DNA from: Actinotalea sp. Marseille-Q4924
Lineage (GTDB): Bacteria > Actinomycetota > Actinomycetes > Actinomycetales > Cellulomonadaceae
Assembly: GCF_916618755.1 (NCBI RefSeq)
Contig: NZ_CAKAKB010000002.1
Coordinates: 124,001 to 188,000, forward strand
Length of the DNA stretch: 64,000 nucleotides
Direction: 5' to 3'
Every line of letters begins with the position of its first letter. Position 1 is the first letter of the stretch. The position numbers were made by a program, and so were the translations under genes. Below are positions 51,444 through 59,881 of this stretch, one piece after another. The notes beneath the pieces are model-generated. The model searched no databases and was not told the DNA's origin. It saw nothing but the letters and a program-made list of their open reading frames with translations.

Positions 51444-52114
51444 GCATCGCGGGCGAGGTCCGGACGCTCGCGGTCGTCTCCGGCGGTCTGCGGCAGCCGT
51501 CGACGACGCGCCTGCTCGCCGACCGCCTCTCCGAGGCGACCGTGCGAGCGCTCGGTGAGCAGGGGATCACGACGCGGGTCGAGCTCGTGGAGCTGCGGGA
51601 GCACGCGCACGACCTGACCAACATGCTGCTCACCGGGTTCGCGGTGCCGAAGCTGCAGGAGGCCCTGGACGCCGTCGTCGGGGCGGACGGCCTCATCGCC
51701 GTCAGCCCGATCTTCAGCGGCTCGTACAACGGGCTGTTCAAGACCTTCTTCGACGTCATGGAGGCCGGGTCGCTGGCCGGGATGCCGACGCTGCTGGGCG
51801 CGACCGCCGGGACCGCCCGGCACTCGCTGGCGCTGGACCACGCCCTGCGTCCGCTGTTCGTCTACCACCGCGCCGTCGTCGTGCCCACGGGCGTGTTCGG
51901 CGCGACGGAGGACTTCGGGGCGTCGTCGGGCGCCTCGGGTGGCGCGGGCGCCTCCACTGCTCGAGCCGACGACGGCACGCCCGCCGTCGCCGTGCGGGTC
52001 GACCGGGCGGCGCGTGAGCTGGCGCCGCTGATGGCGGCGCGGACGCCCCGCGAGCACCGCGACCCGTTCGCCGACCCGACCCCGTTCGAGCGGTTGCTGG
52101 CCGGCGGCGCCTGA
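51440..52114 (+). CDS. NADPH-dependent FMN reductase partner (CE1759-type)
   Basis: A 224-residue flavodoxin-fold reductase. GTG 51440 overlaps the monooxygenase stop (GTGA). LAVVSGGLRQPSTTRLLADRL is the phosphate-binding loop, DGLIAVSPIFSGSYNGLFKTFFDVM the flavin loop and LLGATAGTARHSLALDHALRPLF the third strand region. A Gly/Ser/Ala-rich insert (ASSGASGGAGAST, ~166-178) is unlike the rest and may be a flexible linker. It should deliver reduced FMN to the monooxygenase encoded just before it. Confidence 0.88.
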   Translation: MSIAGEVRTLAVVSGGLRQPSTTRLLADRLSEATVRALGEQGITTRVELVELREHAHDLTNMLLTGFAVPKLQEALDAVVGADGLIAVSPIFSGSYNGLFKTFFDVMEAGSLAGMPTLLGATAGTARHSLALDHALRPLFVYHRAVVVPTGVFGATEDFGASSGASGGAGASTARADDGTPAVAVRVDRAARELAPLMAARTPREHRDPFADPTPFERLLAGGA

Positions 52115-52260
52115 CGCGCACCCGGTGCGTCCGTGCTGCGCATCGGCCCTTGGTCCCTGGTGAGCGCTCGGGCGCCGGTGGACGGTGGGGTCGGCAGCAC
52201 GGACGCGCCGGCCTGGGCGCACCGGCACACACGGTCAGGGGCGCACATGGGACAGCGGAC

Positions 52261-52800
52261 GTGAGCCGGCTCGTCATCGGGCTCGGGTGCCGGGGGTGCG
52301 GGGACGACGGCGTAGGACCCGCCGTCGCCGGCGCGGTGGAGGAGCTGCGGCTCCCCGGCGTCCACGTGGCGGCCGTGGAGGACCCGGCCGGCCTCGTGCC
52401 GCTGTGGGGGACGGCGGACGTCGCCGTCGTCGTCGACGCCATCGCCGCCGGCGGGCCACCGGGGTCGATCACCGTGCTCGACCTCACCGACGGTGCCCTG
52501 AGCGGGGTCGGTCCCGGGGTGCCGGACGGTGCCTGGATGCGCGGCGGCGTCGGTCGGTACGCGTTCGGGCTCGCGGCTGCGGTGCAGCTGGGGCGGGCCC
52601 TGCACCGGCTGCCGGGACGGCTGGTGCTCGTCGGCGTCGAGGGCACCGCCTTCGCACGTCGGGAGGGCCTCAGCGCCGCCGTCGCGGCCGCCGTCGGGCC
52701 GGCGGCGCGAGCCGTCGCGGGCCTCGTCTCGCTGCAGACGGCCCTGCAGACCGCCGGCAGTGGCGGCGGCCTGCGGCCGGAGCACCTCGAAGGGTGGTGA
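52261..52800 (+). CDS. Hydrogenase maturation protease-like (HycI/HybD fold), orphan
   Basis: A 179-residue protein. GTG 52261 gives the normal start: RLVIGLGCRGCGDDGVGPAVA is the GxGN----DDGxG-type motif, and VAVVVDAIAAGGPPGSI carries the metal-binding Asp (~60). The His expected in the SxH-type motif before the Leu/Ala helix is not seen (the region reads GGVGRYAFGLAAAVQ), so nickel recognition may be altered. These proteases clip the C-terminus of [NiFe]-hydrogenase large subunits, but no hydrogenase genes lie in the window. The ribosome site is weak. Confidence 0.75.
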   Translation: MSRLVIGLGCRGCGDDGVGPAVAGAVEELRLPGVHVAAVEDPAGLVPLWGTADVAVVVDAIAAGGPPGSITVLDLTDGALSGVGPGVPDGAWMRGGVGRYAFGLAAAVQLGRALHRLPGRLVLVGVEGTAFARREGLSAAVAAAVGPAARAVAGLVSLQTALQTAGSGGGLRPEHLEGW

Positions 52801-52936
52801 GGCGCCGTCCAGGCGCCGCCGTCTGCCATCGGCAGGCCCGTCGTGCCGCGCACCTCCGGGATGCCGGGGGAGCGGTCCTGTGGTTCCGTTCTGTGACCCG
52901 GGCGACCGGCGCAGTGGAGGCGGTGCGGAGGTGGGC

Positions 52937-53611
52937 GTGGGGGCGACGGAGCGAGCGGAGCCACGGCTCCGGCCCGCCCGGCTCGTCGGCGCGACCTCCC
53001 GGCCCACGGTCAAGGACGTCGCGGCGCTCGCGGGTGTCTCACGGTCGGCGGCGTCGCGGGCGCTGAGCGGGACGGGGTACGTCGGTCAGGAGTCCCGGCG
53101 GCGCGTCCTGGAGGCCGCGGCCGAGCTGGGCTACGTGCCGCACATGAGCGCGCGGTACCTCAAGGACCGGGTGAGCCGGTGCGTCGGCGTGCTCACCCTG
53201 GACGTCCGGCGGCCCGAGGACGCCGCCGTCGTCGCGGGGGTGTGTGCCGCCGCGCGCGAGAGCGGGCTCGCCACGATGGTCGCGGACCTCGCCGGGCGGC
53301 CGCTCGACGCCCTGGAGGCGCTGCGTGACTTCGTCGCGTTCGGCGTCGCGGGCTCGGTGCTGTGCCCCGTCTCGGTCGAGCCCGTCGCCTACCTGTCGGG
53401 GTACGCCGTACCGGTCGTCGAGGTCGGGCGTCAGTTCGCGCCGGGCCGCTGCGACGCCGTCGTCGCCGGTGGGGAGCGCCGCGCGACGGGCCTGCTGGTG
53501 GACCCGGACGAGGCGGTCGCCATGGGGCGGGAGGCGGTGGCGCTGCTCCTGCGACGGTTCGAGGAGCCCGCGCGGCCGGTCGAGGTGGTCGGGATGGGCG
53601 CTGGGGCATGA
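52937..53611 (+). CDS. Shortened LacI-family regulator (lacks most of the second effector-domain lobe)
   Basis: A 224-residue protein; GTG 52937 is taken because GGAG lies 6 bases upstream (GTG 52931 also possible). Residues ~22-75 are a complete LacI helix-turn-helix and hinge (TVKDVAALAGVSRSAASRAL ... MSARYLKDR). ~78-165 match the first sugar-binding lobe (CVGVLTLDVRRPEDAAVVAG ... VPVVEVGRQFAPGRCDAVV). The text then passes directly to the family's C-terminal segment (DPDEAVAMGREAVALLLRRFEEPARPVEVV). About 110 residues usually between these parts are absent, without a frameshift. It may bind DNA without normal effector control. Confidence 0.8.
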   Translation: MGATERAEPRLRPARLVGATSRPTVKDVAALAGVSRSAASRALSGTGYVGQESRRRVLEAAAELGYVPHMSARYLKDRVSRCVGVLTLDVRRPEDAAVVAGVCAAARESGLATMVADLAGRPLDALEALRDFVAFGVAGSVLCPVSVEPVAYLSGYAVPVVEVGRQFAPGRCDAVVAGGERRATGLLVDPDEAVAMGREAVALLLRRFEEPARPVEVVGMGAGA

Positions 53612-53756
53612 GGGTCTGACGGTTCGGGGAAGTCGAGCCTGTCGTGAGTGGGGCGGGCCCGCGGCGGGAGCGCCACGGCCCGCGGGGCCGCGCCCCTCAG
53701 GTCGCTGGGCGCTACGTCGGATCGGTGGATCCCTGCTCCGTGTCGGTGCCGGGGCC

Positions 53757-53777
53757 TAGAGTCGAACACATGTTCGA
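53757..53777 (+). promoter_or_regulatory. SOS (LexA) box and -10 element overlapping a leaderless start
   Basis: TCGAACACATGTTCGA (53762-53777) is a perfect actinobacterial SOS box, and the ATG at 53770 lies inside it. TAGAGT (53757-53762) is a good -10, placing the transcription start at about the A of that ATG. LexA binding would cover both start sites. Confidence 0.78.
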
Positions 53778-55569
53778 CAGCGGGGGGCGCGGGCGCCGGG
53801 CGGCGCATGACGGCGGCGTGCCCGAGTGGGCGTTCTCGGGCTCGGTCCGGCTCGCCGCAGCCGCTGACCGATCCGGTGCGGCCGAGGTCGGTCGCGTGGG
53901 CCGTGACCTTGCGGGGCTCCGCGGCGGGCCGCTGCTCGTCCGCGCCCTGGCGGACCTCCTGGGGGTCGTGCCCACCCGGTCAGGGTCATCATCGAGATCG
54001 ACCGAGCGTGCCGCGACGGACGGAACCATCGGCGGCGCGGCCGGTCCGGACAGGGAAGCGATGGGGAGCCGGACGCGCCGAGGCGAGGCGGACCGCCTGG
54101 ACGAGGCGGCCTGGCTGGACGAGGCCGACCGGCTGGACGAGGCGGTCCGCCTGGGGGAGCCGGACTGGACGCGCCTGGACGAGGTCGACGCCGGCTCGCT
54201 GGTCGAGGTCGTCGCGGCCTTCGAGCGGGTGGCCTCCTGGGCCCGCGCGGGTGCCGCGCGTGCAGCGGCCCTGCTGACGGAGCGACCCGAGGTCCGGCCG
54301 CAGTGGCCGGCTGCCGCGGGCGTCGTCGCCGAGCAGTGCACCGCGTCCACCGACCTGTCCCTCCGGCTGGGGGTGACCCGTCATGCTGCCCGCACCCTCT
54401 ACGAGGTAGGGAGGGCGCTCAGCGGACCGCTGCAGGACACCGGCGCCGCCCTGGAGGCCGGCGACATCGACTGGGAGAAGGCCTGCTCCCTGGCCGAGCT
54501 CCTCCGGGATGCTCCGCTGCCCGTCGCGGTCGACGTCCAGGCGGCGGTCCTGCCGCTGGCGGGGGCGCTGACCCGCCCCCAGCTCGCACGGGCCGCTCAG
54601 CGGGCGCTGCAGCGCGCCGACCACCGCGACGCCGCGGAGCGACATGCCCGGGCGCGCGCCCGTCGGCGGGTGGGCCGTCCGCGCGTGCTGCCCGACGGCA
54701 TGGCGGCCATGACGGCGATCCTCCCGGCGGAGGCTGCCGTCCGGCTCGATGCGTGCCTGCAGGCGGCTGCCGTCTCCGCCCGGCGCGACGGCGACGGGCG
54801 GACGACCGACCAGCTGCGCGCGGATGCGCTGGACACGCTGGCGCGTGCCGCCTGGGGCGCGGGATGGATCGGTGCTCCGCCCCTGAGCGACGTTCCCGCG
54901 ACCGAGGCGCCTCCGACCGACGTGCCCGAGGCGCGCGCGGGCGCCACCGCCGGTGCGCACCGATCCGCGATCCCGTGGTCCGGTGGTGTCGGAGCGCCGA
55001 TGCGTCTGGCGCAGAACGCCGGCCGCGGCACCCTCATCTCGGTGACCGTGGGCTTCGGCACCCTGCTCGGGCTCGACGACCGTCCGGGTGAGCTGGCCGG
55101 GTACGGCCCCATCGGTGCGGACGTCGCGCGCATGCTCGCCACGGAGGGCACGTGGCGGAGGCTGGTGGTCGACGAACCCACCGGCGCGTTGCTCGACGTC
55201 GACCGGCGGAGGTACCGCCCACCGGCCGGGATCGTCGACCATGTCCGCCTGCGGAACAGGACCTGTGTGTTCCCGACGTGCTCGGTCCCCGCCGCCTCGT
55301 GCCAGATCGACCACACCGTGCCGTTCCCGCACGGGCCGACCGCGGCCGACAACCTCGGTCCGCTCTGCACGAGCCACCACCAGATGAAGACCCATGCGGG
55401 GTACCACCTGGAGCAGCCGCGCCCCGGATCCTTCGTGGTGCGCACCGCGATGGGCCACGTCTACCTCCAGGAGCCGGAGCGGCAGGTCGGCGTGCCCGCT
55501 CCGGACGACGCGTCGCCCTGCTGGGACGACGACCCGACCGGCGATGAGGGCGGGGAGCCGCCGTTCTGA
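53770..55569 (+). CDS. DUF222/13E12-type HNH endonuclease, SOS-controlled
   Basis: A 599-residue protein. ATG 53770 is chosen over GTG 53644 because a -10 hexamer and SOS box place transcription there, implying leaderless translation. Residues ~140-370 are the DUF222 helical region (WAAL-type: VVAAFERVASWARAGAARAAALL; DIDWEKACSLAELL). The C-terminal HNH module is CVFPTCSVPAASCQIDH then GPTAADNLGPLCTSHHQMKTH (~498-540), with Cys pairs and catalytic His. A charged repeat LDEA (~108-131) is specific to this copy. Family function is unknown; DNA-damage induction fits a nuclease role. Confidence 0.88.
   Translation: MFDSGGRGRRAAHDGGVPEWAFSGSVRLAAAADRSGAAEVGRVGRDLAGLRGGPLLVRALADLLGVVPTRSGSSSRSTERAATDGTIGGAAGPDREAMGSRTRRGEADRLDEAAWLDEADRLDEAVRLGEPDWTRLDEVDAGSLVEVVAAFERVASWARAGAARAAALLTERPEVRPQWPAAAGVVAEQCTASTDLSLRLGVTRHAARTLYEVGRALSGPLQDTGAALEAGDIDWEKACSLAELLRDAPLPVAVDVQAAVLPLAGALTRPQLARAAQRALQRADHRDAAERHARARARRRVGRPRVLPDGMAAMTAILPAEAAVRLDACLQAAAVSARRDGDGRTTDQLRADALDTLARAAWGAGWIGAPPLSDVPATEAPPTDVPEARAGATAGAHRSAIPWSGGVGAPMRLAQNAGRGTLISVTVGFGTLLGLDDRPGELAGYGPIGADVARMLATEGTWRRLVVDEPTGALLDVDRRRYRPPAGIVDHVRLRNRTCVFPTCSVPAASCQIDHTVPFPHGPTAADNLGPLCTSHHQMKTHAGYHLEQPRPGSFVVRTAMGHVYLQEPERQVGVPAPDDASPCWDDDPTGDEGGEPPF
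54091..54162 (+). repeat. Four 18-bp tandem repeats inside the HNH gene
   Basis: Units of the form GACCGCCTGGACGAGGCG at 54091, 54109, 54127 and 54145 encode DRLDEA, AWLDEA, DRLDEA and VRLGEP, a short amphipathic helix repeat. In-frame expansion by slippage is likely. Confidence 0.75.
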
Positions 55570-55577
55570 CTGGCTGT

Positions 55578-55592
55578 GCCCCTTGAGGGGGC
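55578..55592. terminator. Small GC hairpin between convergent genes
   Basis: GCCCC-TTGAG-GGGGC lies 9 bases after the HNH stop and 21 bases before the end of the convergent hydrolase gene. It is short but well placed. Confidence 0.4.
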
Positions 55593-55612
55593 GACCGTCG
55601 GCCCCGTCGGCA

Positions 55613-56251
55613 CTACCGGCGGCGTTCGACCCCTGCGAGCCACGATGCGATGCCTGCCATGACGCCAGGGTCGGCGACCAGGTCGGAGTGGCCCAGGTCC
55701 GGGAACTCCACCAGGTCGGCGCCGTAGTGCTGCGCCACCTGTCGCCCTCGCGGCGGTCCGCTCCGGCCCGCCACCACGAGCAGGGGGCAGGTGACCGAGG
55801 GGACCGAGATGCCCCGCTTCCGCTCGTCGAAGGCGAGCAGGGACTCCGGGCGGTGCCGCGTTCCGGGTGCCACCGGGCCGTACGCGGACTCGGCGTCGTA
55901 GGTGCCCGAGCGCAGGGCCCGACGGGGATCTCCACCCGTCAGCTCCACGGGCAGGCTGGGCTCGATGACGACCAAGGCGGCCACCATCGTGGACCGCTGC
56001 GCGGCCATCAGCGCCACCAGACCACCCATGCTCCAGCCGCAGACGACGGAAGGGCGGTCAGCGACCTCGCCGAGCACGCGGTCGACGTAGTCGCTCATCC
56101 GGGCCTGCGCGACGTCGAGTCCCTCCTGCAGGTCCGGGACGCGCACGTCGTAGCCGGGGAAGGCGCCCGGCCAGCCGTCGAACACCCATGGCCCGCTGGT
56201 CGCCCCGTGGACCAGGACGAGCCGCTCACGCTCACCCCGTGACTCGGTCAT
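55613..56251 (-). CDS. Alpha/beta hydrolase
   Basis: A 212-residue alpha/beta-hydrolase-fold protein. LVLVHGATSGPWVFDGW is the oxyanion region, CGWSMGGLVAL contains the nucleophile Ser (~73), and PLLVVAGRSGPPRGRQVAQHYGADLVEFPDLGHSDLV supplies the late strand and the catalytic His (~189). A short lid region (~97-135) separates them. It is compact and has no signal peptide. The substrate (ester, lactone or thioester) cannot be told. It is on the same strand as the aldehyde dehydrogenase, 84 bases downstream of it. Confidence 0.85.
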   Translation of the reverse strand: MTESRGERERLVLVHGATSGPWVFDGWPGAFPGYDVRVPDLQEGLDVAQARMSDYVDRVLGEVADRPSVVCGWSMGGLVALMAAQRSTMVAALVVIEPSLPVELTGGDPRRALRSGTYDAESAYGPVAPGTRHRPESLLAFDERKRGISVPSVTCPLLVVAGRSGPPRGRQVAQHYGADLVEFPDLGHSDLVADPGVMAGIASWLAGVERRR

Positions 56252-56335
56252 CGAGCTCCTCCGGTCGTCGGCAGATCCGTCGCCGTCCAGCCTGCCCCCG
56301 CCGGCTCACCGGTCAGGGACGGCGACTGAGCGACC

Positions 56336-57862
56336 TCAGGGCCGCCGGGGCTCCGGTGCAGCCTCGAGGTGGACCGCCTTCAGGACGGTCATCGCGGCCA
56401 GGAGGTCGGGGCCGTACCCCGCGCCCGCCCCGCTGTCGCGCCGCGGGTCGGCCGAGCCGCCCGGGGCCCCACCGAACACGGCGTTGACCTTCACGGTGCC
56501 GACCTCCAGCTCGTCGGCCGCCCGCAGGGCCCGGCCCATGTCCGGCGTGAGGACCGTCGCGGCGAGCCCGTACCGACCCGACCCGGCGAGGGCGAGCCCC
56601 TCGTCGAACGTCGACACGCGCCGCACCGCCGCCACGGGACCGAACGTCTCCTCGGTCATGAGCTGGACGTCGTCCGGGCAGCCGTCCAGGACGGTCGGCG
56701 GGTACCAGGCCCCCTCGCGAGGGAGCGGCTCGCCGCCCGTCACGCACCGCGCACCCGCGGCGACCGCCTTGCGGACGTGCCGGTCGACCACGGCGAGCTG
56801 CTCGTCGTCGACCATCGGCCCCAGGTCGCTGGCGTCGTCCGACGGGTCGGCCACGGTCATGGCCTCCGCGATCCGCACGAGCTCCGCCACGACGGCGTCG
56901 GCGACCTCCTCGTGGACGTACACGCGCTCCACCGAGGTGCACAGCTGCCCGGAGTTCGTGAACGCCCCGATCGCGATCTGCTCCGCCGCCCACCGTGCGT
57001 CGACGCCTCGGTCGACCAGGATCGGGTCCTTGCCCCCGTTCTCCAGGAGCACCCGGCCGCCCCGGGCGCCGGCGGTCGCGGCGATCCGCCGCCCGGTCGC
57101 CGAGGAGCCGACCTGCGCCACGAGCGCCACCCGCTCGTCCGCGACCAGCGCCGCACCGGTCTCGCCGTCCCCGTTGACCACGTCGAGCACTCCGGCCGGC
57201 AGGGCCTCGGCGATGATCCGCGCCATCCGCCACCCCGGCACCGCGCTGCGCTCGGACGGCTTGTGCACCACGGTGTTGCCCGTCACCAGTGCCGCCGCGA
57301 TGAGCCCGGCCGCCGCCGGGAACGGGTCGTTCCAGGGTGTCACGACCGCGACCACGCCGTGCGGCTCCCGCCGCACCACGTCCACCGCCGACGACGCCCC
57401 GGCCAGCGTCCGACCCGTCGCACCCAGACCCGTGGTCGCCGCCTCCTCCAGCAGGGACGCGGCGACCTGCGCCGACTCCACCGACTGCCGCAGCAGGCGT
57501 CCGGTGGTCGCCGTCAGGGACGCGCCGAGCTCCGGCGCGGCCTCGGCCACCGCCGCGGCCGCCGCCTTGAGCGCTGCCGCGCGCTCGGCCGGCGGGGTGC
57601 GCCGCCACGCCGCACGCGCCTCCCACGCCGCCGTCACCGCGCGGTCCACCTCGTCGGCCGTGGCCGCGACGACGACGGCGCCCGCGCTGCCGTCGCGCGG
57701 GTCGCGACGGTCCACGGTCCGCTCGCCCGCCGCGACGACGGCGTGCCCGCCGATCCAGTGCTCTGCCAGCCGCTCGGTGCCCCCGCCGGCAGGGTGGTCC
57801 GCCATCGAGCTGTCCCGCGCGGTGTCCACGGCGCCGTGCGGCGTGCTGCTCGTCTGCGTCAT
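56336..57862 (-). CDS. Aldehyde dehydrogenase superfamily protein
   Basis: A 508-residue ALDH, full length with a ~30-residue hydrophilic N-terminal addition. VVAVVTPWNDPFPAAAG includes the oxyanion Asn, SGQLCTSVERVYVH the catalytic Cys (~316), and EETFGPVAAV the late cofactor Glu. The general-base motif, usually ELGGK, reads LLENGGKDP, keeping the Glu but with Asn after it. It is similar to, but not a close copy of, the ALDH at 13776. The start is ATG 57862. Probably co-transcribed with the downstream alpha/beta hydrolase. Confidence 0.87.
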   Translation of the reverse strand: MTQTSSTPHGAVDTARDSSMADHPAGGGTERLAEHWIGGHAVVAAGERTVDRRDPRDGSAGAVVVAATADEVDRAVTAAWEARAAWRRTPPAERAAALKAAAAAVAEAAPELGASLTATTGRLLRQSVESAQVAASLLEEAATTGLGATGRTLAGASSAVDVVRREPHGVVAVVTPWNDPFPAAAGLIAAALVTGNTVVHKPSERSAVPGWRMARIIAEALPAGVLDVVNGDGETGAALVADERVALVAQVGSSATGRRIAATAGARGGRVLLENGGKDPILVDRGVDARWAAEQIAIGAFTNSGQLCTSVERVYVHEEVADAVVAELVRIAEAMTVADPSDDASDLGPMVDDEQLAVVDRHVRKAVAAGARCVTGGEPLPREGAWYPPTVLDGCPDDVQLMTEETFGPVAAVRRVSTFDEGLALAGSGRYGLAATVLTPDMGRALRAADELEVGTVKVNAVFGGAPGGSADPRRDSGAGAGYGPDLLAAMTVLKAVHLEAAPEPRRP

Positions 57863-58198
57863 CGGGAGCGTCTCCTTCGTGCGGGCCGCGGGGACGGCCC
57901 TCGGTGGTGTCGGTGGTCAGCCGGTCGGTGGTCAGCCGGTCGGTGTCAGCCGGTCGGCGGTCGAGCTCCTGGGCGCCGTCGGGCGCTGCCACCGCACGCG
58001 CGCGCCCCGACCTGCTGCTGCGTCCGAGACCATCACGGCGCGGCCGCGTCGGCATCCCGAACGCAGCTCGGCACCCAGGCGACGCGCCGGGGATGTGGTC
58101 TCGGAACCACTTCAAGATGCGATCTAGGCGCACCCGCCCGATCGTGGCCCGGTCGGGCAGACGCTCGACGCTCCGAGGAGAAGGGGACTCCGCGACCC
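57863..58198. other. 336-base divergent region with a 15-bp tandem repeat
   Basis: GGTGGTCAGCCGGTC occurs at 57912-57926 and 57927-57941, and once more with one base missing at 57942-57955. The part next to the carbamoyltransferase gene holds its ribosome site region (GAGGAGAAGGGG, 58175-58186) but no clear vegetative promoter. I see no ORF or structured RNA here. Confidence 0.6.
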
Positions 58199-59881
58199 AT
58201 GCGTGTGCTGGGCGTCAACGCCATCTACCACGACCCTTCCGCCGCCCTGGTGGTCGACGGCACGGTCGTCGCGGCTGCGGAGGAGGAGCGCTTCTCGCGC
58301 CGCAAGAAGGGCAAGCGTCCCGTCCCGTTCGCCGCTTGGGAGCTCCCTGAGCTGTCGATGCGGTGGGTGCTCGACCAGGCCGGGCTGAAGCCGCAGGACC
58401 TCGACGCCGTGGCGTACTCGTTCGACCCCGCGCTGTCGAAGCCGGCCGAGGAGCTCGGCCTCCACGACCCGTGGGACCACCTGCGGATCATGTACGCGCA
58501 GCGCGCCCCCGGCTTCCTCGCCGCTGCGCTGCCCGGGCTGGACCAGTCGCGCGTCCGCTACGTCCCGCACCACGTCGCCCACGCGGCCTCGGCAGCCCTC
58601 GCGTCCCCGCACCGCCGCAGCAGCGTCCTCGTCCTCGACGGCCGGGGCGAGCGCGCCTCGCACCTGGCCGGTCGCTACGAGGACGGCCGCCTCGAGGTCC
58701 TCTTCCAGCAGGAGCTGCCGCACTCCCTCGGCCTCGTGTACGAGTCCCTCACCGAGCACCTCGGCTTCCTGCGCTCCAGCGACGAGTACAAGGTCATGGC
58801 GCTCGCCTCCTACGGCAAACCCCGCTTCCTCGAGGAGCTGCGGGAGATCATCCGCCCCACCGGCGACGGCGGCTTCCTCGCGGAGGCACCCGACTGGTCC
58901 CGCTGGGCCCCGCCCCGCGCGGCCGACGCGACCCTCAGCGAGGAGTCGTGGCGCGGTCCCCACGCCGACCTCGCCTGCTCGGTCCAGCAGCGCCTCGAGG
59001 AGGTGCTCGTCGAGCTCGCCCGCTGGGTCCACGAGCAGACGGGCGACTCGGTCCTCACGATGGCCGGCGGCACCGCCCTCAACTGCGTGGCGAACTCCCG
59101 GATCTGGCGCGAGACCGCGTTCGAGGACGTCTGGGTCCAGCCGGCCGCGGGGGACGCCGGTACGAGCCTCGGCGCCGCGCTGCAGGTCTCCGCCGACGGC
59201 GGCGAGGTGCCCGAGCCGATGCCCGGCGCCGACCTCGGGCGCGAGTGGTCCGACGACGAGCTCGCCGCGTGGCTGCGCAGCGCCGCGGTGCCGTTCACCA
59301 CCCCGGAGGACCTCGGCGGCGAGGTCGCGGACGTCCTGGCCCGCAACGGGGTCATCGCGTGGTTCGACGGCCGCAGCGAGTTCGGCCCCCGGGCCCTCGG
59401 CCACAGGTCGCTCCTCGCGCACCCGGGCCACCCGGAGAACCTCGAGCACCTCAACGTCGTCAAGGGCCGCGAGCAGTTCCGCCCCGTGGCTCCCATGGTC
59501 CTGCTCGAGCACGCCGCCGAGATCTTCAGCGACGGTCCCATCCCGAGCGAGTACATGCTCTTCGTCCACACCGTCGACCCGGCCTGGCGCGACCGCATCC
59601 CCGCCGCCGTCCACGTCGACGGCACCGCCCGCATCCAGACCGTCGACCCGGCACGCCAGCGCCGCCTCGGGGCGACGCTCGAGGCCTTCCGTGCACGGAC
59701 CGGCCTGCCCGTCGTCATCAACACGAGCCTCAACACCGCCGGGCGTCCCATGGTCGACGACCCGCGGGACGCCCTGGAGCTGTTCGGGTCCGCACCGGTG
59801 GACGCCCTCGTCCTCGGGCCCCACCTCGTCCGGCGCTCCGCGCTGTTCGCGGGAGGGGGCGAGCGGGGGGGCGAGCGATGA
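58199..59881 (+). CDS. Carbamoyltransferase (NodU/CmcH/TobZ family)
   Basis: A 560-residue enzyme that transfers a carbamoyl group from carbamoyl phosphate, through carbamoyl-adenylate, to a hydroxyl of a sugar or antibiotic. VLGVNAIYHDPSAALVVDG and AAAEEERFSRRKKGKRPVP open the Kae1-like domain; HHVAHAASAALASP (~122) holds metal-binding His residues, followed by VLDGRGERAS and SDEYKVMALASYG. The C-terminal domain has EFGPRALGHRSLLAHP and NTSLNTAGRPMVDDP. ATG 58199 is chosen by the conserved MRVLGVN start. It begins a five-gene run with 4-base overlaps, so it probably decorates the glycan made there. Confidence 0.92.
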   Translation: MRVLGVNAIYHDPSAALVVDGTVVAAAEEERFSRRKKGKRPVPFAAWELPELSMRWVLDQAGLKPQDLDAVAYSFDPALSKPAEELGLHDPWDHLRIMYAQRAPGFLAAALPGLDQSRVRYVPHHVAHAASAALASPHRRSSVLVLDGRGERASHLAGRYEDGRLEVLFQQELPHSLGLVYESLTEHLGFLRSSDEYKVMALASYGKPRFLEELREIIRPTGDGGFLAEAPDWSRWAPPRAADATLSEESWRGPHADLACSVQQRLEEVLVELARWVHEQTGDSVLTMAGGTALNCVANSRIWRETAFEDVWVQPAAGDAGTSLGAALQVSADGGEVPEPMPGADLGREWSDDELAAWLRSAAVPFTTPEDLGGEVADVLARNGVIAWFDGRSEFGPRALGHRSLLAHPGHPENLEHLNVVKGREQFRPVAPMVLLEHAAEIFSDGPIPSEYMLFVHTVDPAWRDRIPAAVHVDGTARIQTVDPARQRRLGATLEAFRARTGLPVVINTSLNTAGRPMVDDPRDALELFGSAPVDALVLGPHLVRRSALFAGGGERGGER

